Assembly: GCA_013215145.1 (NCBI GenBank)
Contig: JABSRP010000011.1
Span: forward strand, 232,738 to 296,737
Origin: Pseudobacteriovorax sp.
Lineage (GTDB): Bacteria; Bdellovibrionota_B; Oligoflexia; Oligoflexales; Oligoflexaceae
Direction of reading: 5' to 3'
DNA: 64,000 nt
Made by a program: the position numbers and the translations under genes. The notes under the pieces are model-generated. The model was given only the letters and a program-made list of their open reading frames with translations, was not told where the DNA came from and searched no databases. Below, one piece after another: positions 1-8,069 of the stretch; within the stretch, counting starts at the first letter, position 1, and every line of letters starts with the position of its first letter.

Positions 1-70
1 TACCTAAACCGATAGCAGATCCGGAAGCAGCAAGTATAAATGCGAGCCGTCCGCTCCAATGAGATCTCAA
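1..70 (-). CDS. Sodium:neurotransmitter symporter family transporter (N-terminus only)
   Basis: Only the first 23 codons lie in the window; the gene runs off the left edge. The reading frame from a TTG at 70 gives LRSHWSGRLAFILAASGSA followed by IGLG. This matches the N-terminus of sodium-dependent (NSS/SNF) transporters, whose first membrane helix has the form W-x-SR-x-x-F-ILA-x-x-GSAIGLG. A strong ribosome binding site, AAGGAGGA, sits at 84-77 on the minus strand, six bases before the TTG, which supports this unusual start. Family members use the sodium gradient to import amino acids or related compounds across the inner membrane; the substrate cannot be told. It is transcribed away from the DUF4360 gene. 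Confidence 0.82.
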   Translation of the reverse strand, partial: MRSHWSGRLAFILAASGSAIGLG

Positions 71-431
71 TGTCAATCCTCCTTGTTGGTCACAGATGTG
101 GTCCCCACTTATACACCATCAGCCGAGGGGAAGAAGCTGATTTTATTTTTTACCAAGACTTTTTAAATCTATGACTGATTTGCGGTGCTTAAATTCGACT
201 TGTTAATAAATGTAGCAATTCATCTGCCGCGATCTTTGCGAAACAACAGTTCTCCTCAGTGTCTTTGTATATCTTATGATTGGTTCGCATTCCAGCAGGC
301 TTTGTCTCGGTTCCCAAACGCTTTTGCATCAAGGGATTGAGAGGAGTTTTAAAAAAATCCCACTACTTCGAATTTTGGCCTGGAACCTGCTTAGAGCAAT
401 CCTGAATAACAACCCAATTGAGGAGAACATC
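71..431. other. Divergent intergenic region
   Basis: This 361-base gap separates the symporter start from the DUF4360 gene and should hold promoters for both. I see no convincing -35/-10 pair, RNA gene or long inverted repeat. An upstream in-frame extension of the DUF4360 reading frame from 276 is open, but it has no ribosome binding site and does not look like protein. Confidence 0.5.
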
Positions 432-1415
432 GTGAAGATTAGGAATCAGCTTGTTGCGTTTGTCGTAGGAAATTTAGGTCTATCCTTAGCTGCTTTTGGG
501 CAGTACGCACCGGACACCGAGATCGAAATCCTAGACATTGTATATAATGGTAGTGGGTGCCCACTAGGTACGGTTGCAGAAAATGTTTCCCCAGACAAAG
601 ATGCCTTTACTCTTACTTTTTCTGACTATATAGCTGAAGCTGGTCCAGTTTTTACCGCAAGAGATGGGCGTAAAAACTGTCAGCTAACTCTAAACTTAAA
701 AGTTCCTAGCGGCTGGCAATATTCAATTGGTGACTTTGACTACCGAGGCTTTGTTTATCTAGATAACGGCGTACGAGCTGAGCACCAAACCAATTACTAT
801 TTCCAAGGTGATGTGAATACCACAAGCTTCAATGAGCAGATTTTTGGCCCAGCTGATGACTCGTATGCATTCCGAGAGACCATTGGTCTTCAGTCTCGCG
901 TTTGGTCGAAGTGTAGCACGCAAAGAGCTTTGAACATCAATACTTCTATCAATGTTCGCAACATGGATAAGCGACGTCGGCCAAATGCCGAAGGTGTCAT
1001 CGGTACCGATTCTATCGATGGACAGATCACACAAATTTACGGTGTGAAGTGGCGACGTTGTGATCAGCAAAGTACAGATGGTATCGGATTTGAGCCTTCA
1101 GGCCTTTCTTGGTGTGAGAGCTTACCTCACAGCGTTAACCCATACAAATACCGAGTCCTTGCAGACCAAAGTCTTGAAGTGAAAAACGCTACCTCAAATC
1201 GTACCGTTGCTCTTTTAAGAATCAAAGACTATGGCTTCGGCAACTTCAATACATTGCCAAATGGACAAACTGTTCCAACTTTCTTCGAGTATGCCTCGGG
1301 AACTGGAAACGAGTTGGCCGTCTATCGTAAGAACGGTCTTCCGCACCTTTACCACCAGAACAACGGAACAGATATCCCACTCCGATGCCAGCCGGATGCC
1401 TTACAGTACCGATAA
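432..1415 (+). CDS. DUF4360 family secreted protein
   Basis: A 327-aa exported protein. The GTG at 432 is chosen because AGGAG lies six bases upstream and it opens directly onto a signal peptide (KIRNQLVAFVVGNLGLSLAA, cleaved near FGQ). The mature N-terminal half matches DUF4360: GSGCP near residue 38, FTLTFSDY, RKNCQLTLNL, GWQYS and YRGFVYLDNGV, followed by a YYFQG stretch. The family is known from secreted proteins of fungi and of myxobacteria and related bacteria; no biochemical role is known to me. The C-terminal 120 residues, with several Cys, are less typical. It is monocistronic, with a terminator hairpin just after the stop. Confidence 0.85.
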   Translation: MKIRNQLVAFVVGNLGLSLAAFGQYAPDTEIEILDIVYNGSGCPLGTVAENVSPDKDAFTLTFSDYIAEAGPVFTARDGRKNCQLTLNLKVPSGWQYSIGDFDYRGFVYLDNGVRAEHQTNYYFQGDVNTTSFNEQIFGPADDSYAFRETIGLQSRVWSKCSTQRALNINTSINVRNMDKRRRPNAEGVIGTDSIDGQITQIYGVKWRRCDQQSTDGIGFEPSGLSWCESLPHSVNPYKYRVLADQSLEVKNATSNRTVALLRIKDYGFGNFNTLPNGQTVPTFFEYASGTGNELAVYRKNGLPHLYHQNNGTDIPLRCQPDALQYR

Positions 1416-1456
1416 CAACTTGTTGTCAAAAACAAATGCCTAAACCTAAATGTCTA

Positions 1457-1490
1457 GAGGCCGGCTCGTGATGAGTCGGCCTCTTCATTG
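1457..1490 (+). terminator. Rho-independent terminator after the DUF4360 gene
   Basis: An 11-base stem (GAGGCCGGCTC pairing with GAGTCGGCCTC, one G-T wobble) with a five-base loop is followed by a weak T-rich run. It lies 42 bases after the stop codon. Confidence 0.7.
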
Positions 1491-1607
1491 TCTAACTAAT
1501 TGATATATTTAAGTTAAACTAATATTTTTTAAGAAATCTGAGAATTGGCCGATGGAGTTAGTTGATCCTAAAGGGAAGACTTAGTCCACTGGTTGGAGTC
1601 AGATCAC

Positions 1608-1973
1608 ATGCCAAGAGTTTTACTCGTCGATAATGAGGTTGATGTCATCGAGACATTTCAGTTTGTCGTCGAACAATCCATGGCTGACTTTGACTTTGTC
1701 TATGCACAAAGTGGCTATGACGCCATGCAAGAGATTGAGCAGTCAAAACCCGACCTAGTTTTGACCGACTATCGCATGGATCAGGGCGATGGTGCTTCCT
1801 TAGCCCACTATTGCAATCACCAAAGTATTTCTTGTGTCATACTAACTGGGTTTTCGGCTAGTGATGTGATTCCGTATGTTCCGGAGGGGACACTTGTGAT
1901 GAAAAAGCTGGATATACTAAGACAAGGCCGGCTCAAAGAGCTCATCACGTCGATGATCAGTACTGCGACGTAG
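1608..1973 (+). CDS. Single-domain response regulator (CheY-like receiver)
   Basis: A 121-aa receiver domain with no output domain. Start MPRVLLVDNE has GGAG nine bases upstream, better than the in-frame TTG at 1593. The acidic pocket is VDNE (residues 7-10). The phospho-acceptor is the Asp in LVLTDYRMD (about residue 53), the conserved Thr is in ILTGF, and the Lys is in MKKLD near residue 100. It probably relays phosphate from a histidine kinase or Hpt protein; the Hpt/ATPase kinases at 12.3-22.1 kb lack receivers, so they are possible partners, but nothing in the sequence links them. It converges on the next gene. Confidence 0.88.
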   Translation: MPRVLLVDNEVDVIETFQFVVEQSMADFDFVYAQSGYDAMQEIEQSKPDLVLTDYRMDQGDGASLAHYCNHQSISCVILTGFSASDVIPYVPEGTLVMKKLDILRQGRLKELITSMISTAT

Positions 1974-2010
1974 GTAGTCAGAGCTGTGGTTGTGACAGCC
2001 GGCCCAGGAA

Positions 2011-2313
2011 TCATTCCGTTGTTTGTGTTTCCGCAGGCTTTTGAGTCTCCTCACCCTTCTTCATGTCGTCTTTTTTCGATTTCCTTTGGGCCTTGATCTC
2101 TTTTCGTTCGGCCTTCAGATCCTTTCGGCATTTTTTGAGCTCTTTTTTGTCTTTTGCCGCTTCAGCACAGGTTTTTGCCTTAGTAAAGGTAGCAATTATA
2201 TCTGTGTAGTAACCGACCGTATTGGTTTTTTTCGCCTCGAATTTCTCTTTTTTAGGGTCTGCCAGGCCAATACTGGCCCCAAAAAAACCAATGACAACAA
2301 GTATAGCTTTCAT
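2011..2313 (-). CDS. Small Lys-rich exported protein
   Basis: A 100-aa protein of unknown function. ATG at 2313 has GGAG seven bases upstream. Signal peptide MKAILVVIGFFGASIGLA is followed by a highly charged mature part rich in Lys and Glu, with two Cys (KTCAEAA and KKCRKDL) and a helical KAERKEIKAQRKSKKDDMKK stretch. The Cys pair could form a disulphide in the periplasm. The tail (residues about 88-100) is Thr/Glu/Pro-rich and probably disordered. I recognise no family. Confidence 0.7.
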   Translation of the reverse strand: MKAILVVIGFFGASIGLADPKKEKFEAKKTNTVGYYTDIIATFTKAKTCAEAAKDKKELKKCRKDLKAERKEIKAQRKSKKDDMKKGEETQKPAETQTTE

Positions 2314-2515
2314 CAAGAGTCTCCATTTGGATTCAACCTAGGCTTTATTATAACAAAGTTTGACCATGATCGGGCTACCATAAGGTCAAGCTGATACCTG
2401 AGGAATGCCCGTCCCGAACCAGCCATTTAATATAGTATTTTTAGCTGGTTATCTACACCGAATCCTGATATATTAATCAGCCTAATCAAGTTCAACATAA
2501 CATCCGGTATTCTTC

Positions 2516-3403
2516 ATGATGAAAAACTTTGACTTCAATCTACTTATTGTTGCTGAAAGTGTCTATCGCACCTCGAAGTTGACGCAAACAGGTGCAGAAT
2601 TAGGACTTAGCCAATCTGCTGTCAGTCATGCTCTAAAACGTCTAAACGAGTTGTTTGGCAGACCACTATTTGTGCGTGGGACTAAAGGGATGGTGGCCAC
2701 AGATTATGGGATGAGTTTACGCCCGAGAATTCTACAGTGGTATGAGGAAAGTCAGAGCTTGATTATGTCGAGTCGCGAGTTTGATCCCTTCAAAGTGAGT
2801 GGGCGTGTTGTGATCGCAGCCACAGAATACTTTGAAGCGGTATTTGGTCCAAAGATTCTATCCGTATTTCAAGAGAAAGCACCTAAGATTCAGTTGAGTT
2901 TTCTTAATACTCTAGGAAGAGTGCCTAAAGAAGAACTAGAATCAGGATCCATTGATCTTGCTATTGCCGGTTTTTTTCGAAACCTCCCTGAGGGTTACTT
3001 TCAGTCTGCCTTGTTCGAAGATTCTTTTGCTGTTGTGTCGAATAAAAGTCTCAGTAAAACCCAATACCTTGCAGCCAAGCACTTACTCATTAGTATCAGT
3101 GGGGATTTTGAAGGTATCATCGATCAAGCCTTACAAAAAGAAGGGAAAACACGGCAGGTTGTTTGCGCTAGTTCGAGTTTCTTAAGTCATCTGTATTTGT
3201 TGAAGCAAGATGATTTTGCCTTGACAGCTCCGAAGAAGTTGATAGCTGCCTACCAAGAGTTAATGGACCTTAAGGTTTCTAAATGCCCCGTAGATATTCC
3301 TGGGATTAAAGTGAGGATGATTTGGCATTTACGCTCTAAGGTTGATCCACTGAAAGCATGGGCACGCTCTGCTATTCAAGAGATATGCAGCGAGGGATCT
3401 TAA
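2516..3403 (+). CDS. LysR-family transcriptional regulator
   Basis: At 295 aa this has the usual LysR length. The winged helix-turn-helix occupies residues 1-60 (TGAELGLSQSAVSHALKRLN, then LFGRPLFVRG), and a periplasmic-binding-like effector domain follows from about residue 90 (VSGRVVIAATEYFEAVFGP). It should bind DNA as a tetramer and respond to a small ligand that cannot be named. Two adjacent ATG codons (2516, 2519) are possible starts and neither has a strong ribosome binding site. No divergently transcribed target gene lies next to it on the left, where genes converge, so its regulon is unclear. Confidence 0.93.
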   Translation: MMKNFDFNLLIVAESVYRTSKLTQTGAELGLSQSAVSHALKRLNELFGRPLFVRGTKGMVATDYGMSLRPRILQWYEESQSLIMSSREFDPFKVSGRVVIAATEYFEAVFGPKILSVFQEKAPKIQLSFLNTLGRVPKEELESGSIDLAIAGFFRNLPEGYFQSALFEDSFAVVSNKSLSKTQYLAAKHLLISISGDFEGIIDQALQKEGKTRQVVCASSSFLSHLYLLKQDDFALTAPKKLIAAYQELMDLKVSKCPVDIPGIKVRMIWHLRSKVDPLKAWARSAIQEICSEGS

Positions 3404-3575
3404 GGATTATCCCATGTAAATGCCGATGGAGTTTCCGCAGTCACAAACAAATTCTACCCTATTATTTTAGCAATGTTATCTAGCAAGGGAAGTTAAGCGT
3501 AAAATAGTAGCTTTGCCAGACGTAGGTGGACTTACGTAAATTGCGCTTAATACTGTCAAATCTTTGGACAGTCTG

Positions 3576-3604
3576 TTGACCCTTGAGATTTTCGCGAGTA
3601 TTGT
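3576..3604 (+). promoter_or_regulatory. Sigma-70-like promoter for the Cys-repeat lipoprotein/C1 peptidase operon
   Basis: TTGACC (3576-3581), a 17-base spacer and TATTGT (3599-3604) form a good housekeeping promoter about 140 bases before the lipoprotein start. Just upstream (3552-3572) is the inverted repeat ACTGTC-N9-GACAGT, which could be an operator. The rest of the 343-base gap between 3404 and 3746 shows nothing else. Confidence 0.5.
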
Positions 3605-3746
3605 CTGTCTCTGGTAAACAACGAATTCTATTTCCTTATCCCGTCAACTGCAGGAACTACCTGCCTGGACCGGCATTTGCTTTGGTGGCAGTGTCTCACT
3701 GTTTGAGACGTTTCTGTTGTTGCTGTTGTCATATGTGGAGTTGCTA

Positions 3747-4427
3747 ATGTTATTGTTCCGCCCTCAGGCGTGGCCCATGGTCATTGCCAGTCTGTCTCTT
3801 ATGTTTTCCCAAGCTTGTCAAAACGATAGTTCCGATGATCCGGCATCACCTACGGTGATTGAAGGAAAATCATGTGATCTATTCGGCTTAAAAGATGGCG
3901 AGTCAAAAACCGTCGAAGGTTTCTCTGCCGAAACAGTAAAGTTTGGCGATACTTGCGAATCCGTTGCTTTATCGAAGACGGTAAGTTGTAGTGATGGAGT
4001 GATCGAGCAATCGAGTTCTGAGCCATTGTTTCTTGGTTGTAATGCTGAACTACCAAAGGCCTGTGATAATGGAATGGCTCATGGCGAGTCAAAGACATTT
4101 CCTGGTTTTTCCGCAGAATTTGTGGATTTTGGAAGCTCCTGTAGCGCTGTTGAAGGCATTCAAACGTTAACCTGTGAAAATGGAGTGCTCACGTCAGCCA
4201 ACCCCGAACTAGAGTTTTCTAGCTGTACTGTTGCCGAGCCGATGGCCTGCGAATCGGAAGGATTAGCTCATGGTCAATCATTATCCATCGAGCGATATAG
4301 TAGTGCAACGGTTGCCTATGACCAGAAATGTAGCGATGTTATGCAAGAAGAAATTAGAACTTGTGATAACGGCAACATTGTTGTTTCAGGCGCTGATTTA
4401 ACGGTCTATACCGAAATGAATGTGTGA
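3747..4427 (+). CDS. Cys-repeat lipoprotein, N-terminal part (frameshifted)
   Basis: Start ATG 3747 has GGAG six bases upstream and opens a lipoprotein signal (ASLSLMFSQAC, an atypical lipobox). After an acidic linker come three repeats of about 60 aa. Their pattern is C-x(3-6)-GLAHG-x(6-9)-FSA-x-TV-x-(F/Y)-x(3-4)-C, then TC-x-x-G and a closing C. The third repeat runs correctly to ADLTVYTEMN and then hits TGA at 4425, losing its last Cys. That Cys and three more repeats are in the +1 frame from 4420. This is one gene broken by a one-base change, or a sequencing error. The repeat type is common in bacterial secreted proteins and has no assigned function known to me. Confidence 0.75.
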   Translation: MLLFRPQAWPMVIASLSLMFSQACQNDSSDDPASPTVIEGKSCDLFGLKDGESKTVEGFSAETVKFGDTCESVALSKTVSCSDGVIEQSSSEPLFLGCNAELPKACDNGMAHGESKTFPGFSAEFVDFGSSCSAVEGIQTLTCENGVLTSANPELEFSSCTVAEPMACESEGLAHGQSLSIERYSSATVAYDQKCSDVMQEEIRTCDNGNIVVSGADLTVYTEMNV

Positions 4428-5490
4428 TGTTACGCCAGCTCGGACTTGCGACACCGAAGGCTTGGCTCATGGGGCACATAAAGACGTCGATGTTTTTAGT
4501 GCAAGCACTGTACCTTATGATAAAACCTGCGATACGGTTAAGTCTGTTTCGCGAAGGACCTGTGTCGACGGTGATATCGTTTATTCAGGAGCCGACCTAA
4601 GCATTTTTGATGAAGGTCAGTGTACTCCAGAGGAAGCCAAGCGTTGCGTTGCTGAGAACCTTGATCATAATGCGTCTGATACCGTCCCTGTATTTAGTGC
4701 TGAAACCGTGGCATTTGATGAAAGCTGCAGCGACGTAGAATCTAAGGTAACCCGCACTTGTGTTAACGGAGATATCGTTCGCTCTGGTGCTGATGAAGAC
4801 ATATTTAAGCATGCGAAATGTAAACAAGCTGAAGCTTTAGCTTGTGAGGCTTATAACCTTGCTCATGACGAGACGGCAGATAGGGATGTATTCCGTGAGC
4901 AGGCTTCAGGATTGAAGGCAAGTTGTGACGATCTCAAAAAGACGGCTAGCCTAACTTGCTTCAATGGTCAGATCCAAGGCGAAGGGATTGAAGACTATCC
5001 ATTCAGTAAGTGCTCAGCTTACCGGTCTCAGGTTTGGGTCTTTCAGGAAGATAAAGCTTGGACGCCATGGCAAGACGATTACGAGCCGCTCGCTTTGGAT
5101 TCTGATTTAGTGACTGAAGACGCGAGAGCCTGTCTTGAGTCAGCGCAGGCCCAACTCGAATCTGCTTTGGCTGATGAGGACATGAAAGCTCTCATCGAAA
5201 CAGTCCTAGCTGCACAGGGTACAGAACGTATCATCGCCCTTGTATCTGACGTCAAACGCTACAGCTCTAACAGTTGGTTTGAAGGTAAGTATATCGATCG
5301 TGATCCTTATTTCTGGCACTGGAATCAAGATAAAAAAGTTCCCTCACTGGCTATGAGCCGCTTTGATCGAGGGGCTTGGGTCTGGGAATCTAGCCTTACC
5401 CGTGGTGTTTGTAAGCATCCAAGCATTCCAGAAATGAAGCGATACCTGGAATATGCGGCAAAACGCTTAAGTATCGCAAATAGTCAGTAA
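4420..5490 (+). CDS. Cys-repeat lipoprotein, C-terminal part (frameshifted)
   Basis: Continuation of the gene at 3747 in the +1 frame. Cys at 4423-4425 completes repeat three; repeats four to six follow (CDTEGLAHG, CVAENLDHN, CEAYNLAHD). The remaining 165 residues form a separate C-terminal domain beginning near YRSQVWVFQED. It is Trp-rich (VWVFQEDKAWTPW, YFWHWNQDK, GAWVWESS), and I do not recognise it. As a stand-alone gene it would lack a signal peptide and ribosome binding site, so independent expression is unlikely. The C1 peptidase start lies 35 bases downstream, suggesting an operon in which this protein and the peptidase work at the same envelope site. Confidence 0.72.
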   Translation: MCDVTPARTCDTEGLAHGAHKDVDVFSASTVPYDKTCDTVKSVSRRTCVDGDIVYSGADLSIFDEGQCTPEEAKRCVAENLDHNASDTVPVFSAETVAFDESCSDVESKVTRTCVNGDIVRSGADEDIFKHAKCKQAEALACEAYNLAHDETADRDVFREQASGLKASCDDLKKTASLTCFNGQIQGEGIEDYPFSKCSAYRSQVWVFQEDKAWTPWQDDYEPLALDSDLVTEDARACLESAQAQLESALADEDMKALIETVLAAQGTERIIALVSDVKRYSSNSWFEGKYIDRDPYFWHWNQDKKVPSLAMSRFDRGAWVWESSLTRGVCKHPSIPEMKRYLEYAAKRLSIANSQ

Positions 5491-5525
5491 CTTAGACATT
5501 AAAAAGCTAATAGAGGAATATGATT

Positions 5526-6668
5526 ATGAAATCTTTAAAATATACCGTATCTGTTTTAGGCGCTTCATCCCTTATGCTGATGGGAGGAATGGCCTGTCAT
5601 AACCAAGGCGAAGATAGTCAACTATCAGTAACGCAAGTGAAACACACGGAAGTCAAGCAGCAGTCCATCGGTAATTGCTGGCTCTATGCCATGGCTTCCT
5701 GGATGGAATCGTTAAAGCTCAACCAAGAAGAAGAGCTCAATGTTTCAGAGACCTATTGGACCTACTGGGACTGGTACATTAAGTTGAAGCGCGGTGGTGG
5801 AGCCGACGAGATTAGTACTGGCGGAACTTGGCGCATGGCCGTGAATATCATCAATCAATATGGTTGGGTTTCCGAAGAGGAATTCGTATCATCTGAAGGT
5901 GATCAGATCTACTCCTCGCGGCAAAAATGTGCTGAGGATCGCATCAATCGCGAGCTTAAAGAAGGTGGACGGCTATTCGAAGTGGAAAGAGATCATGATA
6001 CCCTTATCTCTGTCCTAAATGATGCCTTTACTTGTAATGACGAGATTAAAGTTGATGGCGAGGCTGTTTACCAAACACTCGCGAAGTCATCTAACGATAC
6101 TCAATTGGTTTTACCTGGGTCGGAAAACGTCATGAGCATGAGGCAGATGATGCGATCATGGCGTACGGTCCAAAATCCTTACAGATACTCACCAAATAGT
6201 GCCAAAAAGCTACCTAGTACGCGAACTATGGCCTCCTTTAAGAGCATGGAGCAGAGGATCAAAAAGGCCCTTAATGATCATATGCCGGTAGTTTTAGGCC
6301 TATATGTTTCCTTTAATGCGGTGGACGCCGAGGGTAAGTTTAACCTCAATTCTCTGGCTAAAAAAGGTAGTCTCGGGAGCGGTGGCGGCCATATGATTGT
6401 GATGCACGATTACACCGTATCTAATGTTCCCGAGCTTGACTACTTGGGAGAAGGTGATATGGATCCCGAATTGAAAGAAGCCGCATTGCTAGGAGATTTG
6501 GATTATATTGTTTCCAAGAACTCATGGGGAGCCAATCGTCTAGATAGGCCTTGGATCAAAAATGGCTATAGTCGAGTCGATTGGGACTACCTAACGAAAG
6601 CCTATGTTGACGATGAAGGTGATTTTAGATCCTTTATGTATGACATCGTTCTTCCCCCTGGATACTAG
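5526..6668 (+). CDS. C1-family (papain-like) cysteine peptidase, envelope-located
   Basis: A 380-aa protein. The ATG at 5526 is preferred over 5520 because GAGGAA then sits at proper distance. An N-terminal signal (LGASSLMLMGGMAC) may be a lipoprotein signal with an atypical lipobox. The catalytic Cys is in QQSIGNCWLYAMASW (about residue 51, the oxyanion Gln before it), the His in GGGHMIVMHDY (about 290) and the Asn in VSKNSWG (about 335). This is the full papain triad. An insertion of roughly 150 residues between Cys and His is larger than in papain. It should hydrolyse peptides in the periplasm or outside the cell. It follows the Cys-repeat lipoprotein by 35 bases. Confidence 0.85.
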   Translation: MKSLKYTVSVLGASSLMLMGGMACHNQGEDSQLSVTQVKHTEVKQQSIGNCWLYAMASWMESLKLNQEEELNVSETYWTYWDWYIKLKRGGGADEISTGGTWRMAVNIINQYGWVSEEEFVSSEGDQIYSSRQKCAEDRINRELKEGGRLFEVERDHDTLISVLNDAFTCNDEIKVDGEAVYQTLAKSSNDTQLVLPGSENVMSMRQMMRSWRTVQNPYRYSPNSAKKLPSTRTMASFKSMEQRIKKALNDHMPVVLGLYVSFNAVDAEGKFNLNSLAKKGSLGSGGGHMIVMHDYTVSNVPELDYLGEGDMDPELKEAALLGDLDYIVSKNSWGANRLDRPWIKNGYSRVDWDYLTKAYVDDEGDFRSFMYDIVLPPGY

Positions 6669-6696
6669 TCCCTAGGACTTTATTAAGATAGTTGGG

Positions 6697-6730
6697 GCCT
6701 CGCTTCTTATGCTCAGGAGCGGGGCTTTTT
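6697..6730. terminator. Bidirectional terminator between the C1 peptidase and MATE genes
   Basis: GCCTCGCT (6697-6704) pairs with AGCGGGGC (6718-6725) with one wobble, followed by TTTTT on the plus strand. The last bases overlap the end of the minus-strand MATE gene. Confidence 0.75.
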
Positions 6731-8069
6731 AGTGTTTGGTGTACCACTCACGATAAATCTTTGGAAAAAGTCGAGCACAACGAAATAGGCTTAGTCCAAG
6801 GCCGGCGGTCCAAATGGCTGTTAGGGCCGGATGGTCGCTATACCAGAGCCAAATTAATAGTGGTGTGTAGATACCTATCAGTCCTTGCCACATACAGTTT
6901 CTTGCTAGTCGGAACCAACCTTTGCCGAAGATGATGCCATCAAATATAAAGGCGATCGCATTAGGAATTTGAGCGATAATAATGATCCACCAAATACTAG
7001 CGACGAGTTCTGTGACTATTTGATCGTTGGAAAAAAGCCCGGTGATCTGCGGATAACATGTGTAGAGGGCTATAAAAACACCTCCGCTTATGAGAGCAAG
7101 AAGGCTGCATCTTTTTGTAATGAGTGCCCAGGTGTTCTGCTTTCCTTGTCCGAGAACTTTTGAGCCTAATCCTGATGCGGTTCCGGCGAATCCATCGAGG
7201 ACATAGGCATTGAGGAGCCATAGTTGTAAGGTGATTTGGAAGGCTGCTGCAGTGAGATGCCCCTCCCGGTTTGCTAGGCTGACGGCAACAAAATGGCTTC
7301 CACTCAGGGCTAATGTTCGTAGAAACTGATGGCTCGATTTGCTTAGAAAATCTCGCAGTCTAGACCAGTTAACGTGAAATAAGTCTTCTGCTAAATTCAC
7401 CTGAGACCTGTGGATCACAAAATAGATCCCCAAACCAGCGGTAAGTCCATGAGCCATGACGGTTCCTATAGCGGCACCTTGGATTCCCATTTGGAACTTG
7501 TAGATCAGAATATAGGTCAAAATGATATTGAATAGACTCTGAAAGACAATGAGCGCCATGGATGTCTTTATCAGCTGTAGGCCTCGCAGTATCCCTGTGA
7601 TGGCGATATTGATAAAGACAAAGCTGAAACCCCAGAGCCTTGTCGTCAAGTAAACCTCGGCTAAGGGATAGGTCTCTGAAGATAGTTTCATGACTCGCAG
7701 AAGAAAGAAATCGCTGAACGTTGCCAGAGATACCGTAAGAAAGATTCCTAGCAGTGTTCCGGTAATCAGGCTAAATCGGATAGTTTCTGCAAGACTTTTT
7801 TGATTCTTCTCACCATAGAAGCCTGCAATTTCGACAGTTCCTACCTGAATCAAAAAATTAAATATCCAAACACTAACGGCGAAGATCATACTGCATGCTG
7901 ACAGAGCAGCTAGCTCATGGGATCCCATGCGGCCTATAAATGCGGTATCCACGATTTCGGCCATTGGTTCCACTAAGGTAGCGGCGATTATAGGAAGTGA
8001 ATACCAAATCAGATAGCGGTAGCTTGATTCATTGCTGTCATGAATGGGGGATCTAGAAGGAGACCTCAT
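6729..8069 (-). CDS. MATE-family efflux transporter, DinF-like
   Basis: A 446-aa inner-membrane protein of normal MATE length with about 12 hydrophobic segments. Features typical of the family are LPIIAATLVEPMAEIVDTAFIG near the N-terminus, the internal GILRGLQ, and DGIIFG near residue 375, which points to the DinF branch. It should export cationic drugs or toxic metabolites with sodium or proton antiport. The ATG at 8069 has AGGA six bases upstream and overlaps the preceding gene by 17 bases, so the two are translated from one mRNA. Confidence 0.93.
   Translation of the reverse strand: MRSPSRSPIHDSNESSYRYLIWYSLPIIAATLVEPMAEIVDTAFIGRMGSHELAALSACSMIFAVSVWIFNFLIQVGTVEIAGFYGEKNQKSLAETIRFSLITGTLLGIFLTVSLATFSDFFLLRVMKLSSETYPLAEVYLTTRLWGFSFVFINIAITGILRGLQLIKTSMALIVFQSLFNIILTYILIYKFQMGIQGAAIGTVMAHGLTAGLGIYFVIHRSQVNLAEDLFHVNWSRLRDFLSKSSHQFLRTLALSGSHFVAVSLANREGHLTAAAFQITLQLWLLNAYVLDGFAGTASGLGSKVLGQGKQNTWALITKRCSLLALISGGVFIALYTCYPQITGLFSNDQIVTELVASIWWIIIIAQIPNAIAFIFDGIIFGKGWFRLARNCMWQGLIGIYTPLLIWLWYSDHPALTAIWTAGLGLSLFRCARLFPKIYREWYTKH

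Noticed and set aside
4415..4427. Programmed +1 frameshifting in the Cys-repeat gene
   Set aside because: No recognised +1 slippery sequence, internal Shine-Dalgarno or stimulatory structure is visible at the junction; mutation or sequencing error is simpler.
5526..6668. The C1 peptidase as bleomycin hydrolase
   Set aside because: The Cys, His and Asn motifs fit the wider C1 clan, but the protein is exported and carries a signal, while bleomycin hydrolase is cytoplasmic and has other landmarks.
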